64,000 bases of DNA from Gammaproteobacteria bacterium (GTDB lineage Bacteria > Pseudomonadota > Gammaproteobacteria > Xanthomonadales > SZUA-36). The notes beneath the pieces are model-generated. The model was not told where the DNA came from. It searched no databases and saw nothing but the letters and a program-made list of their open reading frames with translations. Positions 8,626-16,574 of the stretch are shown here, one piece after another. A program made the translations under genes and the position numbers. Within the stretch, counting starts at the first letter, position 1, and every line of letters begins with the position of its first letter. The stretch lies in assembly GCA_024277815.1 (NCBI GenBank), contig JAJRUM010000050.1:97693-161692 (forward strand). The letters are read 5' to 3'.

Positions 8626-9836
8626 ACCCAACCATCGTCTCATCCCCTGCCGGTGTCATGGCTGTTTTGGTCGCCGTTGTTGCTTTCTGGTTCTGGCTGG
8701 AGAAAAGCACGCACTGGAAGATATTCGAATTCCTGCCACCGCTGGTTTTTATTTACGCCTCACCGGTACTGCTGTCCAATTTTGGCGTTATCCCTTTTCA
8801 CAATGCTGCCTATGATTTTCTGTACAGGTATGGGCTGCCAATATTTATTGTACTGATGCTGATAAAGGTGGATGTGCTAGGTGCCATCCGCATCATGGGT
8901 AAGGGTGTGTTTGTGATGTTGCTCGGCAGCGTTGGCGTAGTAGTCGGAGGTGTCCTTGCCTACAAACTCGGCCAGGTACTCCATGTCGGCAATTATCTGC
9001 CGCTTGAACGGGACAGCTGGCGCGCCTTTGGCACGCTCGCTGGCAGCTGGATAGGTGGCACCGGCAACATGACTGCCGCGCATGCCGGACTGGAGGGTAC
9101 AGCCGACGACCTGACCATGGCCGCCGCTGCCGATCAGATGGTTTACCTGGTCTGGTTACCCATCCTGCTTGGCTCCAAGGCCTTTGCCGAACGCTTCAAT
9201 CGCTGGATGAAAGTACCCCACGACAGGATTGAGTTGATGGAGCAGGCAGCGAGCAAATTTGATAATGACAATAGCGAAGATCCACCAACCATGACCAGCC
9301 TGCTTTACCTGGCTTTACTGGCCATCGGTTTCACTGCCATCGCAATTAACCTGTCCAGAATACTGCCACCGGTGGTGATTGCCGGTGCCACCGTTATCAC
9401 TGCCGGAACATGGCTGATATTACTGGTCACCACCTTTGCGCTGGTCGCATCGGTAACGCCCGCGCGTAAACTACCGGCCGCACAACCGATCGCCATGGCT
9501 ATCATCTACGTGTACGTTGCCCGCATTGGCGCCACCATGGACCTGAGTGTTGTAGATCCGGAGAAAATGATTGGCTTTATCGCCATGGCTTACGTCTGGA
9601 TCACTATTCATGGCCTCTTCATCCTGACTGGCGCCTGGCTTTTCCGTGTGGATATCCATACGGTCGCGATCGCATCAGCTGCCAATATCGGTGGTGCGGC
9701 ATCCGCACCCATCGTCGCCGCACACCATCGCGAGACGTTGGTACCGGCATCTATTCTGATGGCCCTGATTGGCTACGCGCTGGGCAACTACCTGGCTATT
9801 CTGACTGGCCGCATCGGCCAGTTACTGGCGGGTTAG
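8622..9836 (+). CDS. DUF819 family membrane protein
   Basis: A 404-residue, very hydrophobic protein with about ten membrane segments and the DUF819 (YjcL-type) landmarks GTLAGSWIGGTGNMTAAHAG and ANIGGAASAPIVAA. The family is a predicted transporter without an assigned substrate. The two inverted-looking glycine-rich segments resemble the repeats of glutamate/keto-acid type secondary carriers, which is inference. It is translationally coupled to btuF by a 4-base overlap and followed 10 bases later by a Bcr/CflA transporter. Confidence 0.8.
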   Translation: MNPTIVSSPAGVMAVLVAVVAFWFWLEKSTHWKIFEFLPPLVFIYASPVLLSNFGVIPFHNAAYDFLYRYGLPIFIVLMLIKVDVLGAIRIMGKGVFVMLLGSVGVVVGGVLAYKLGQVLHVGNYLPLERDSWRAFGTLAGSWIGGTGNMTAAHAGLEGTADDLTMAAAADQMVYLVWLPILLGSKAFAERFNRWMKVPHDRIELMEQAASKFDNDNSEDPPTMTSLLYLALLAIGFTAIAINLSRILPPVVIAGATVITAGTWLILLVTTFALVASVTPARKLPAAQPIAMAIIYVYVARIGATMDLSVVDPEKMIGFIAMAYVWITIHGLFILTGAWLFRVDIHTVAIASAANIGGAASAPIVAAHHRETLVPASILMALIGYALGNYLAILTGRIGQLLAG

Positions 9837-9846
9837 CAGCAAACTC

Positions 9847-11070
9847 ATGGCCCAAGTGCTTAAACCTGAAAGTGAGTTTCTGCAGCGCATTACGCTGATC
9901 GGACTGGTGGCCATGATGGCCGTATCCACCGACTTATATCTGCCGGCCATTCCCCAACTCATACAAAGCCTGGGTGCAGACGTTGGTCAGGGCCAATTAA
10001 CCCTGAGTATATTTTTGCTGGGTTTCGCTGTCGGCCAGTTGTTCTACGGTGGCATTTCTGACCGGCATGGGCGCAAGCCGGTACTCTACCTCGGACTGGT
10101 CATATACGTGGCCGGAACACTGGGCTGCATTTTTGCGCCGGACATCGACATGCTAATTGGTGCCCGCTTTGTACAAGGTGTTGGCGGTGCCAGCGCACCG
10201 GTGCTGGCCCGTGCGATGGTCTCGGACAGTTATGACCGTGTCAACGCAGCCAGGATCATGGCCTCCATCGCCGGTGCCATGGCCCTTGTACCTGCCATCG
10301 CACCGGTATTTGGCAGTTGGCTGCTGTACTTTTTTGACTGGCGCGCACACTTCGTGCTGTTGCTGATACTCAGCCTGCTGACTTTTGCAGGAGTGACCCG
10401 GCTACAAGAATCCCTGGTAACCCGCAGCCCGGATGCATTCAGGTTAAGCAGTATCTTCAGCCAGTTTTCCCTCTGCCTGGGGAATGCTAACTTTGTCGGT
10501 TTCACACTGTGTGGTGGCGCCATCTATGCCGCCATGTTCTGCTATATCTCAACCTCCTCCTTCATAATCATTGGCCTGCTGGGACTGCCAGCAGAATATT
10601 TTGGCTATACCTTTATGGTGGTGGTATTTGGCTATATCGCAGGCGCGATGGCGAGTTCGCGCCTGGTCGGACGCCTTGGTGTTATCCGGGTCCTGACCCT
10701 CGGGCAGTTGGTTGGCCTGCTGGCGGCAAGTCTGTTTCTCATGCTGGCAATATTCGAAGTCAATCAGCTCATACCCATACTGATAGCATTTTTCATGATA
10801 TTCATGGCCGGTGGGCTGAGTCTCGCAGTCAGCCAGATGGGTGCGATCGCAGAACTGCCAAAAGCGGCTGGTAAGGCTTCCTCGGTATTCGGGTTTATGC
10901 AGATCGCTTTCGCGTCACTGGTGGGTTTCGTGGTAGGTCAGTTCTATGACGAAACACTGATGCCGACGGCAGTGGGTGTCATGCTGGCGATCGCGATATC
11001 AGCCACCGGATATGTGATCATCCGCAGGGCACACGACCCGGATGACGAATTGAAAACCCCACAGATATAA
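9847..11070 (+). CDS. Bcr/CflA-family MFS drug efflux transporter
   Basis: A 407-residue, 12-helix major facilitator protein. It shows the family's early STDLYLPAIPQL motif, GFAVGQLFYGGISDRHGRKPVL (loop 2-3 signature) and ARFVQGVGGASAPVLARAMVSD. Bcr/CflA members export bicyclomycin, chloramphenicol, sulfonamides or cysteine by proton antiport. The substrate cannot be read from sequence. It lies 10 bases after the DUF819 gene and 40 bases before an SDR gene, all on the same strand. Confidence 0.85.
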   Translation: MAQVLKPESEFLQRITLIGLVAMMAVSTDLYLPAIPQLIQSLGADVGQGQLTLSIFLLGFAVGQLFYGGISDRHGRKPVLYLGLVIYVAGTLGCIFAPDIDMLIGARFVQGVGGASAPVLARAMVSDSYDRVNAARIMASIAGAMALVPAIAPVFGSWLLYFFDWRAHFVLLLILSLLTFAGVTRLQESLVTRSPDAFRLSSIFSQFSLCLGNANFVGFTLCGGAIYAAMFCYISTSSFIIIGLLGLPAEYFGYTFMVVVFGYIAGAMASSRLVGRLGVIRVLTLGQLVGLLAASLFLMLAIFEVNQLIPILIAFFMIFMAGGLSLAVSQMGAIAELPKAAGKASSVFGFMQIAFASLVGFVVGQFYDETLMPTAVGVMLAIAISATGYVIIRRAHDPDDELKTPQI

Positions 11071-11110
11071 TCAGACACCGTTAAACAGCGCACAGCAGAA
11101 GGCTTAACGA

Positions 11111-11884
11111 ATGAACGCAGGATCAGCAGAGTACTTTTCTAACCAGCATGCAGTCATCACCGGCGGCGCCAGTGGTATTGGCAAAGCCATCGCAAAACAA
11201 CTGGCAGCGGCCGGCATGCGCATCACGTTGATGGGGCGTAACCCTGAACGGTTGGCCAATGCCGCCAGCCAACTGAAAGCAGCTTTTCAGCAAGTCGATG
11301 TTACCAGTGCCGATCAGGTCCACAGCGGCTTTGAAGCCGCTGTGGAAGCCAACGGCCCGATCAGCATCCTGATTAACAATGCCGGCGCTGCCGAATCGAG
11401 CCCTTTTGCAAAAATGGGTGCCGACCTGTGGGACAGGATGTTAGCGGTCAACCTCACCAGTACCTACCTTTGCACACAAGCGGTCATTGGCCACATGTCT
11501 GAAGCAGCTTTTGGCAGGGTTGTAAATATTGCCAGCACCGCATCCCGCAAAGGCTATGCCTATGTCTCCGCCTACTGTGCGGCCAAACACGGGGTACTGG
11601 GCATGACCCGGGCACTGGCCCTCGAGTACGCCCGCAAAGGGGTCACCGTGAACGCTGTGTGTCCCGGCTTTACCGATACCAGTATGCTGGACCGCTCACT
11701 GGATACCATTGTTGCGAGTACCGGCATGCAAAGACAACAAGCGCTGGCGGAACTGGTAAAGAATAATCCACAAGGCCGCCTGATTACACCTCGCGAGGTT
11801 GCTGAGACAGTTGTCTGGTTATGTGGGCCTCATTCTGCCTCAATTACCGGGCAGGCGATCACGGTCGCCGGTGGCGAGATCTAA
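11111..11884 (+). CDS. Short-chain dehydrogenase/reductase, 3-hydroxyacyl-CoA/3-oxoacyl reductase-like
   Basis: A 257-residue classical SDR. It has the NAD(P)-binding TGGASGIG (about residues 17-24), NNAG (about 93-96) and the catalytic Ser/Tyr/Lys in NIASTASRKGYAYVSAYCAAKHG. The C-terminus ITGQAITVAGGEI is typical of 3-oxoacyl- or 3-hydroxyacyl-CoA type members used in fatty or aromatic acid beta-oxidation. Its ATG follows a weak ribosome site. It lies just upstream of the aralkylamine dehydrogenase cluster but is separated by a 150-base gap that probably holds that cluster's promoter, so co-function is only suggested. Confidence 0.75.
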   Translation: MNAGSAEYFSNQHAVITGGASGIGKAIAKQLAAAGMRITLMGRNPERLANAASQLKAAFQQVDVTSADQVHSGFEAAVEANGPISILINNAGAAESSPFAKMGADLWDRMLAVNLTSTYLCTQAVIGHMSEAAFGRVVNIASTASRKGYAYVSAYCAAKHGVLGMTRALALEYARKGVTVNAVCPGFTDTSMLDRSLDTIVASTGMQRQQALAELVKNNPQGRLITPREVAETVVWLCGPHSASITGQAITVAGGEI

Positions 11885-12037
11885 GCGCAAAACCTTACCA
11901 CCGATGTCCTCTTTTATGTTGACAGGGGGTCTTCCTTTCGTACGCTAGTATTGAGGGCAGACTAAAGACCCGGTTAGGTTACAATTCTGCGTTGAATTGA
12001 TTTATGCTTAAACTAATCTTGCATAAGGCTGAACTAG
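11885..12037 (+). promoter_or_regulatory. Intergenic region upstream of the aau cluster, putative promoter
   Basis: The 153-base gap contains a perfect TTGACA at 11919-11924, but the best -10 candidates (TACGCT at 16-bp spacing, or TAGTAT at 21-bp spacing) are poor. A TACAAT also occurs at 11980-11985 without a good -35. The combination suggests an activator-dependent promoter for the aau genes rather than a strong constitutive one. The start site is not determinable here. Confidence 0.3.
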
Positions 12038-13177
12038 ATGTTGCGAAAACTGATTTTTCTAAGCTGGGTTTTGCTCCTGCCACTGGCAGGTCAGGCCGAA
12101 GTAAAACCCGAAAGCCTGCCTCCCACCGTTGTCCTGCCAGCTGAACCAAACCCGCACTGGGTATGGGTCAATGATATTGTTTTTCATCACATGGTGGACG
12201 GCAAAGCCTACCTTGTGGATGGCGATTCCGGCCGCTTCCTGGGTATGCTGAGTACCGGTATGGGTTTCGTTGGCCTGGTACTGCCATCCGACTATGCACA
12301 AATTTACTCTCCCGAAACCTACTTTTCCCGTGGCACCCGGGGTAAAAGAACGGACGTTATAACCTTTTACGACCCGCAAACGCTGATGCCCAGCGGCGAA
12401 GTTGTCATACCTCCCAAGCGATTTGCAGCAATGCCAACCAACAACTACTCCGTGCTGACAGATGATGACCGTTTCCTGATTATCTACAACTTCACTCCAG
12501 CACAATCTGTCAGCATCGTTGACGTGCAGGAACGACGTTTCATTGCAGAGACCGAAACCGCAGGCTGCTCACTGGCGCTGCCATCCGGCGAGCGCTCCTT
12601 CATGATGTTGTGCGGTAACGGCGGTTTAATGACAGTGAGCCTGAATGACAAGGGTGAAGTGACGGACAAGCAACGTATCAAACCATTTTTCGATCCACAG
12701 AATGATCCTGTAACTGAAAAAGCGGTACGTTGGGGTAATACCTGGATTTTCGTTTCCTTTGATGGCTACGTGTACCCGGTTGACGTATCGGGTGGCCAAC
12801 CGGTACCTGGCAAACGCTGGTCTTTGTTTACTGAGTCCGAGCGCAAGGCTGGCTGGAAGCCAGGCGGCATTCAGCACCTGGCAGTACATGAGTCAAGTAA
12901 CAGCCTGTACGCGCTGGTACATCAGGGAGGAAAAGACACCCACAAGGACCCGGGGCAGGATGTCTGGGTATATGACCTGAAAGCACAGCAGCAGGTGCGC
13001 AAGATCAAGCTGGACAAACTATCAACTTCGATCCAGATCAGCAAAGATGATGCGCCACTGATGTTCTCCATATTCATCGGCAACCCAACGCTGGATATCT
13101 ATGATGCGGTCCGTGGTGATTTACTCCGCAGTGTCGATGAAATTGGCTTTACCCCCACCATCATGCAGACACCTTAG
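12038..13177 (+). CDS. aauB: Aralkylamine (aromatic amine) dehydrogenase heavy chain
   Basis: A 379-residue exported protein of the MauB/AauB beta-propeller family. Residues 1-20 form a Sec signal (LIFLSWVLLLPLAGQA). The body has the family blocks GRFLGMLSTGMGF, YSPETYFSRGTRGKRTD and NNYSVLTDDDRF. It assembles with the TTQ-bearing light chain as an alpha2beta2 periplasmic enzyme that oxidises primary amines to aldehydes and ammonia. The order heavy chain-MauE-MauD-light chain-cytochrome c is the gene order of amine dehydrogenase clusters. Assignment to the aromatic-amine type (Aau) rather than methylamine dehydrogenase (Mau) rests mainly on the light chain. Confidence 0.85.
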   Translation: MLRKLIFLSWVLLLPLAGQAEVKPESLPPTVVLPAEPNPHWVWVNDIVFHHMVDGKAYLVDGDSGRFLGMLSTGMGFVGLVLPSDYAQIYSPETYFSRGTRGKRTDVITFYDPQTLMPSGEVVIPPKRFAAMPTNNYSVLTDDDRFLIIYNFTPAQSVSIVDVQERRFIAETETAGCSLALPSGERSFMMLCGNGGLMTVSLNDKGEVTDKQRIKPFFDPQNDPVTEKAVRWGNTWIFVSFDGYVYPVDVSGGQPVPGKRWSLFTESERKAGWKPGGIQHLAVHESSNSLYALVHQGGKDTHKDPGQDVWVYDLKAQQQVRKIKLDKLSTSIQISKDDAPLMFSIFIGNPTLDIYDAVRGDLLRSVDEIGFTPTIMQTP

Positions 13178-13183
13178 GCCTGC

Positions 13184-13735
13184 ATGGACCCGGTTATCAC
13201 CATCATCATCAGCATTTGCATGTTCCTGCTGTTCGCCGTCGCGGCAACACACAAACTGCGCGCAATGGCAGTCTTCAGGGCCGCCATGGATGACTATCAG
13301 TTGATCCCGCAGAAAGTAACCGGCCTGGTTTCCATCCTGCTGGTTATGGCCGAGTTGCTGTCAGCTGTCGCAGTGCTGATTCCAGCGACCCGGTTCGCCG
13401 GATACCTCACCATGACCGGGTTGCTGTTGCTGTATACAACAGGCATCAGCATCAACCTGGCGCGTGGCCGGCGCAACATTGACTGTGGCTGTAGCGGCCC
13501 TGCATCACGCCACGAACTCTCCAATGGGCTGGTATTGCGTAACCTGGCTTTACTTGGCCTGGTTATTCTGGCGCTGGCATTTCCGGCAACAAGCCCTGCG
13601 GGCGACCGCTTGCTGAACTGGCTGGACATACTGGTGATCATTTTCAGCGTGATGGTTATTAGCGGCCTGTATACAGGCATCAATCAATTGCTGGCGCAGG
13701 CGCCAAAACTGGCTGCACTGAAGGCTGGCACATGA
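13184..13735 (+). CDS. mauE: Methylamine-utilisation protein MauE-like membrane protein
   Basis: A 183-residue membrane protein with four to five hydrophobic helices (about residues 1-20, 45-65, 70-88, 115-135, 145-165) and a DCGCSG motif near residue 98, the paired cysteines typical of MauE. MauE, with MauD, is needed to form the six disulfides and stabilise the TTQ light chain; it probably transfers reducing or oxidising equivalents across the inner membrane, like a reduced DsbD/VKOR-type unit. It starts 6 bases after aauB and overlaps mauD by 4 bases. Confidence 0.83.
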   Translation: MDPVITIIISICMFLLFAVAATHKLRAMAVFRAAMDDYQLIPQKVTGLVSILLVMAELLSAVAVLIPATRFAGYLTMTGLLLLYTTGISINLARGRRNIDCGCSGPASRHELSNGLVLRNLALLGLVILALAFPATSPAGDRLLNWLDILVIIFSVMVISGLYTGINQLLAQAPKLAALKAGT

Positions 13736-14358
13736 TAAACACACTCATCATTTCCAATATCATTCTATGGATACTGGTGCTGGCACTGGTAGCGGTCGTG
13801 TTTGCGCTGGTTCGTCAGATTGGTGTCTTGTACGAGCGGGTCGCACCCGCCGGTGCATTGATGGCAAGCAAAGGCCTGAAAACCGGGGAACTGGCACCGG
13901 TGTTCGATCTGCAGACGCTTCAAGGCCGGGCTTTTCGCCTCGGCGGCACGCGCAGTGACGGCAAAAGTACTTTGCTGTTTTTCCTTTCGCCCACCTGTCC
14001 GGTATGCAAAACCCTGCTGCCGGTCTTGCAAGCCATGCGCACCAGCGAGGCCGACTGGCTGGAGATTGTGCTGGCCAGTGATGGCGATGAGAATGAGCAC
14101 CGTGAATGGCTCAAGCAGCAGAAACTGGAGTCCTGGCCTTATATCCTGTCCCCCCAACTGGGCATGACCATGCAGGTAGCCAAGTTACCTTTTGGGGCAT
14201 TGATCGATGAAAATGGCATCCTGTGTGCCAGAGGACTGGTCAACAGCAGAGAACACATTGAGAGCCTGTTTGAGGCCAAGGCACGTGGTGTCGCCTCGAT
14301 CCAGGAATACATGCAGGGTAAAAAACAGCAAGACAACCAGGAGCAAGACGTTGCCTGA
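13732..14358 (+). CDS. mauD: Thioredoxin-like MauD protein for light-chain disulfide formation
   Basis: A 208-residue protein anchored by one N-terminal membrane helix (about residues 4-24) with a periplasmic thioredoxin-like domain. The redox centre is PTCPVCK (CPVC). A downstream LPFGALIDENGIL segment supplies the cis-proline region of the fold. MauD acts with MauE in disulfide formation of the cysteine-rich light chain. It overlaps mauE by 4 bases (ATGA) and precedes aauA by 15 bases. Length and topology agree with the family. Confidence 0.87.
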   Translation: MINTLIISNIILWILVLALVAVVFALVRQIGVLYERVAPAGALMASKGLKTGELAPVFDLQTLQGRAFRLGGTRSDGKSTLLFFLSPTCPVCKTLLPVLQAMRTSEADWLEIVLASDGDENEHREWLKQQKLESWPYILSPQLGMTMQVAKLPFGALIDENGILCARGLVNSREHIESLFEAKARGVASIQEYMQGKKQQDNQEQDVA

Positions 14359-14373
14359 CAAGGAATATCACTT

Positions 14374-14895
14374 ATGAAATGGCTGGATAGATTTTCTGAA
14401 AGATCGGCAAGATCCGTCGCACGACAAAGCTCCCGACGTGGTTTTATTGCCCGGGTTGGAACAATGATACTGGGCGGGGCCGCCATCCCGTTGCTACCCG
14501 TGGCGAGGGCCAGCAACAACCGGCCGGATGCACCTGCCGAGAGCGGTGACCCACGCAGTTGTGACTACTGGCGATACTGCGCCATTGATGGGTTTTTATG
14601 TGATTGCTGCGGTGGAACTTACAACAGTTGCCCGCCCGGAACGACTGTTTCCCCCATCACCTGGATAGGCACGTGTACGAATCCTGTCGACGGCAAAGAT
14701 TATATTATTTCGTACAACGACTGCTGCGGGAAGTCCAGCTGTGGCCGCTGCTTATGTAACCGCAACGAGGGCGACAAGCCGGTTTACCAGCCACCTCTGT
14801 CGAACGACATTAACTGGTGTGCAGGGTCATCAGTCGATACACCGTACAACTGTTCAACAGCGGTCGTACTCGGCCTGGCTGTCGCAGAGTCCTGA
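14374..14895 (+). CDS. aauA: Aralkylamine dehydrogenase light chain (TTQ subunit)
   Basis: A 173-residue precursor with a twin-arginine-type leader (SSRRGFIARVG, then a hydrophobic stretch to about residue 46). Compared from memory with methylamine dehydrogenase, the TTQ-forming tryptophans correspond to W97 (ITWIG) and W148 (DINWC), and the key aspartates to D72 (AIDG) and D116 (YNDCC). All twelve conserved disulfide cysteines have counterparts. Two extra cysteines, C79 (CDCCGG) and C123 (SSCGRC), fall where methylamine dehydrogenase has serines; I recall aromatic amine dehydrogenase having the same extra pair, which favours AauA over MauA. Its substrates would be phenylethylamine, tyramine or similar. 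Confidence 0.88.
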   Translation: MKWLDRFSERSARSVARQSSRRGFIARVGTMILGGAAIPLLPVARASNNRPDAPAESGDPRSCDYWRYCAIDGFLCDCCGGTYNSCPPGTTVSPITWIGTCTNPVDGKDYIISYNDCCGKSSCGRCLCNRNEGDKPVYQPPLSNDINWCAGSSVDTPYNCSTAVVLGLAVAES

Positions 14896-15329
14896 TGCAG
14901 CTTTCTGCCACAACAGCCTCGGTCATTGGCACAGTATTGCTGTTAGGCAGCACAGGCGCCTCGGCTGCAGATTCCTATTCAGCCCGAACCAATTACATGT
15001 TGATGTGCCAGGGCTGCCACCTGGCAGACGGTACCGGCACTGCAGAAAAAGTACCGGCACTTAAGAACAAGGTGGGTCGGTTTTTACGGGTTGCTGGTGG
15101 ACGCGAGTACCTGATCCAGGTGCCCGGGACCTCCCAGTCGCCGCTGACCGACAAAGAGGTGGCCGCTGTTCTTAACTGGATACTGGAAAGTTTCAGTCGT
15201 GCTGAATTACCCGCCGATTTCAACCCGTATACCCGCGAGGAAGTGGCGCGCTATCGCTATGAACCACTGGCAAATGCCAGTGAAGTGCGAGCCGGATTAC
15301 TGCGCAAGCTACAGCAAAAGGACTTATGA
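14895..15329 (+). CDS. Monohaem cytochrome c of the aau cluster
   Basis: A 144-residue exported protein with a Sec signal (residues 1-24, ending GASA-A) and one haem site, CQGCH, near residue 40. The ATG at 14895 overlaps the aauA stop by one base (TGATG). It may receive electrons from the amine dehydrogenase, directly or through a cupredoxin; no azurin or amicyanin gene is visible in the window. The axial Met is not obvious in a standard context. It is too small, and has too few haems, to be the dihaem MauG that matures TTQ in methylamine dehydrogenase. Confidence 0.8.
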   Translation: MQLSATTASVIGTVLLLGSTGASAADSYSARTNYMLMCQGCHLADGTGTAEKVPALKNKVGRFLRVAGGREYLIQVPGTSQSPLTDKEVAAVLNWILESFSRAELPADFNPYTREEVARYRYEPLANASEVRAGLLRKLQQKDL

Positions 15330-16211
15330 GGAATGGCGCTCTTTGCTCACGTACTGGCTGGCTGTAAGACACAGCGTAAACAGTTCATTCTGGGAAGAAA
15401 TATCCAGTTTTTCATAAGCGCGGCGCCGGTACGTAACCACACTGGACTGTGCAATATTAAGGTCGAGCCCGATACCGACTGAGGTGTAACCCAACAGGAT
15501 ACGTTCACAAACTTCCCGTTCACGCGGGGTCAAGTGGGAAAATGGAGATACATTTTTGCTAATTATGTTGTGCACCAGGCTATGCGCATTCCGGTACTGC
15601 CCCTGTTTGTCAGTCGGGCCGGTCTGGAGGGTACGGTAATGCGTGGAAATCAGTGCTGTGATCAAGGGCAGAATGGATTCGAGCAACTGCCAGTCTTTAT
15701 CGGAATAGGGGCCGGAACGCCCCATACGGTAGAAATTACAGTACACGCTACCCTGCTCAACCTTACCAATGGTCGAAGCCTTGTCAATCAGGTCATGGCG
15801 ATCAAAAAAATGATTCTGGTAAGCAGCGTCCGAGTCACCGCCAAGCGGTATCATACGACCCGCGCTGCCCTCAGCTTTCCCACTAAGCTTGGGGAAATTA
15901 GGGTCTTGCTCGTGGAAGTTTCTGACGTAGTCGTCAGCCAGTTGCTGGGCCTCTTCAACCCGCATTCTGCCATGGGTAAAAAGGTGGCCCGCGCCACTTT
16001 CGCCGTAGGTAAAAACCACACAATGATCTACGGGGGTTACCTTGTTGAGTAACTTGAGCAGACACGATTCAAATGTTGGTAAGCCGATACACCGGCATAG
16101 GTTTGTCAATCCTTCCAGCCAGTCCGGATCCCCAAAAGCACTGGGGTCCCCAAAGCGGGAATCCGGCCGCCCAAGGTTACGACTGCGACTGGTTTTTTGT
16201 GATGACGTCAT
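15324..16211 (-). CDS. LuxR-family transcriptional regulator
   Basis: A 295-residue regulator with a C-terminal LuxR helix-turn-helix (LTPREREVCERILLGYTSVGIGLDLNIAQSSV plus the KLDISSQNEL recognition end). The N-terminal domain does not show the conserved Trp/Tyr/Asp set of acyl-homoserine-lactone sensors, so the ligand is unknown. The ATG at 16211 follows an earlier in-frame ATG at 16256 that would extend into the DUF485 gene. It is divergent from DUF485-actP-paaK and overlaps the end of the aau operon by 6 bases, so it is a plausible regulator of the aromatic-amine island. Confidence 0.8.
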   Translation of the reverse strand: MTSSQKTSRSRNLGRPDSRFGDPSAFGDPDWLEGLTNLCRCIGLPTFESCLLKLLNKVTPVDHCVVFTYGESGAGHLFTHGRMRVEEAQQLADDYVRNFHEQDPNFPKLSGKAEGSAGRMIPLGGDSDAAYQNHFFDRHDLIDKASTIGKVEQGSVYCNFYRMGRSGPYSDKDWQLLESILPLITALISTHYRTLQTGPTDKQGQYRNAHSLVHNIISKNVSPFSHLTPREREVCERILLGYTSVGIGLDLNIAQSSVVTYRRRAYEKLDISSQNELFTLCLTASQYVSKERHSS

Positions 16212-16250
16212 GGTCTTAGTGTAACAGCAAGACCCGGGAAGTATAAAAAT

Positions 16251-16574
16251 ATGCAACTACGTGTGGAAAGAGAGATACTTGGAAGCAAAGATTTCCAGCA
16301 ACTGGTCACTGTCCGTCGCTGGGTTTCCTGGTCGTTTCTGCTGGTGTTGCTTGGCCTTTACCTGGCTTTCGGCTTGTTATCCGCCTATGCCCCCGCAGTA
16401 CTTGCCCAACCCATGTTTTCCAGTGCCGTCGTGCCGTTTGGTATCGTTATGGGGTACGGCATTCTGTTGCTGACTTTTACACTCACCGTGGTCTACGTGT
16501 GGATTGCCAATAATTATTTCGTTCCCCTCGAAAGAAAAATCATGGCCAGTATCACGTCCGGGACAAGCCAATGA
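16251..16574 (+). CDS. DUF485 membrane protein, partner of ActP
   Basis: A 107-residue protein with two transmembrane helices (about residues 26-46 and 62-85) and the DUF485 hallmarks V-R-R-W-V-S-W-S-F near residue 25 and IANNYFVPLERKI. DUF485 proteins are almost always paired with ActP-type acetate/carboxylate:sodium symporters, as here, where its stop overlaps actP by 4 bases. The gene is divergent from the LuxR regulator with only about 40 bases between starts. Confidence 0.87.
   Translation: MQLRVEREILGSKDFQQLVTVRRWVSWSFLLVLLGLYLAFGLLSAYAPAVLAQPMFSSAVVPFGIVMGYGILLLTFTLTVVYVWIANNYFVPLERKIMASITSGTSQ

Noticed and set aside
14374..14895. Naming the light chain mauA (methylamine dehydrogenase)
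   Set aside because: The extra Cys pair (C79, C123) and the linked phenylacetate genes fit the aromatic-amine enzyme better, though this rests on remembered sequences.
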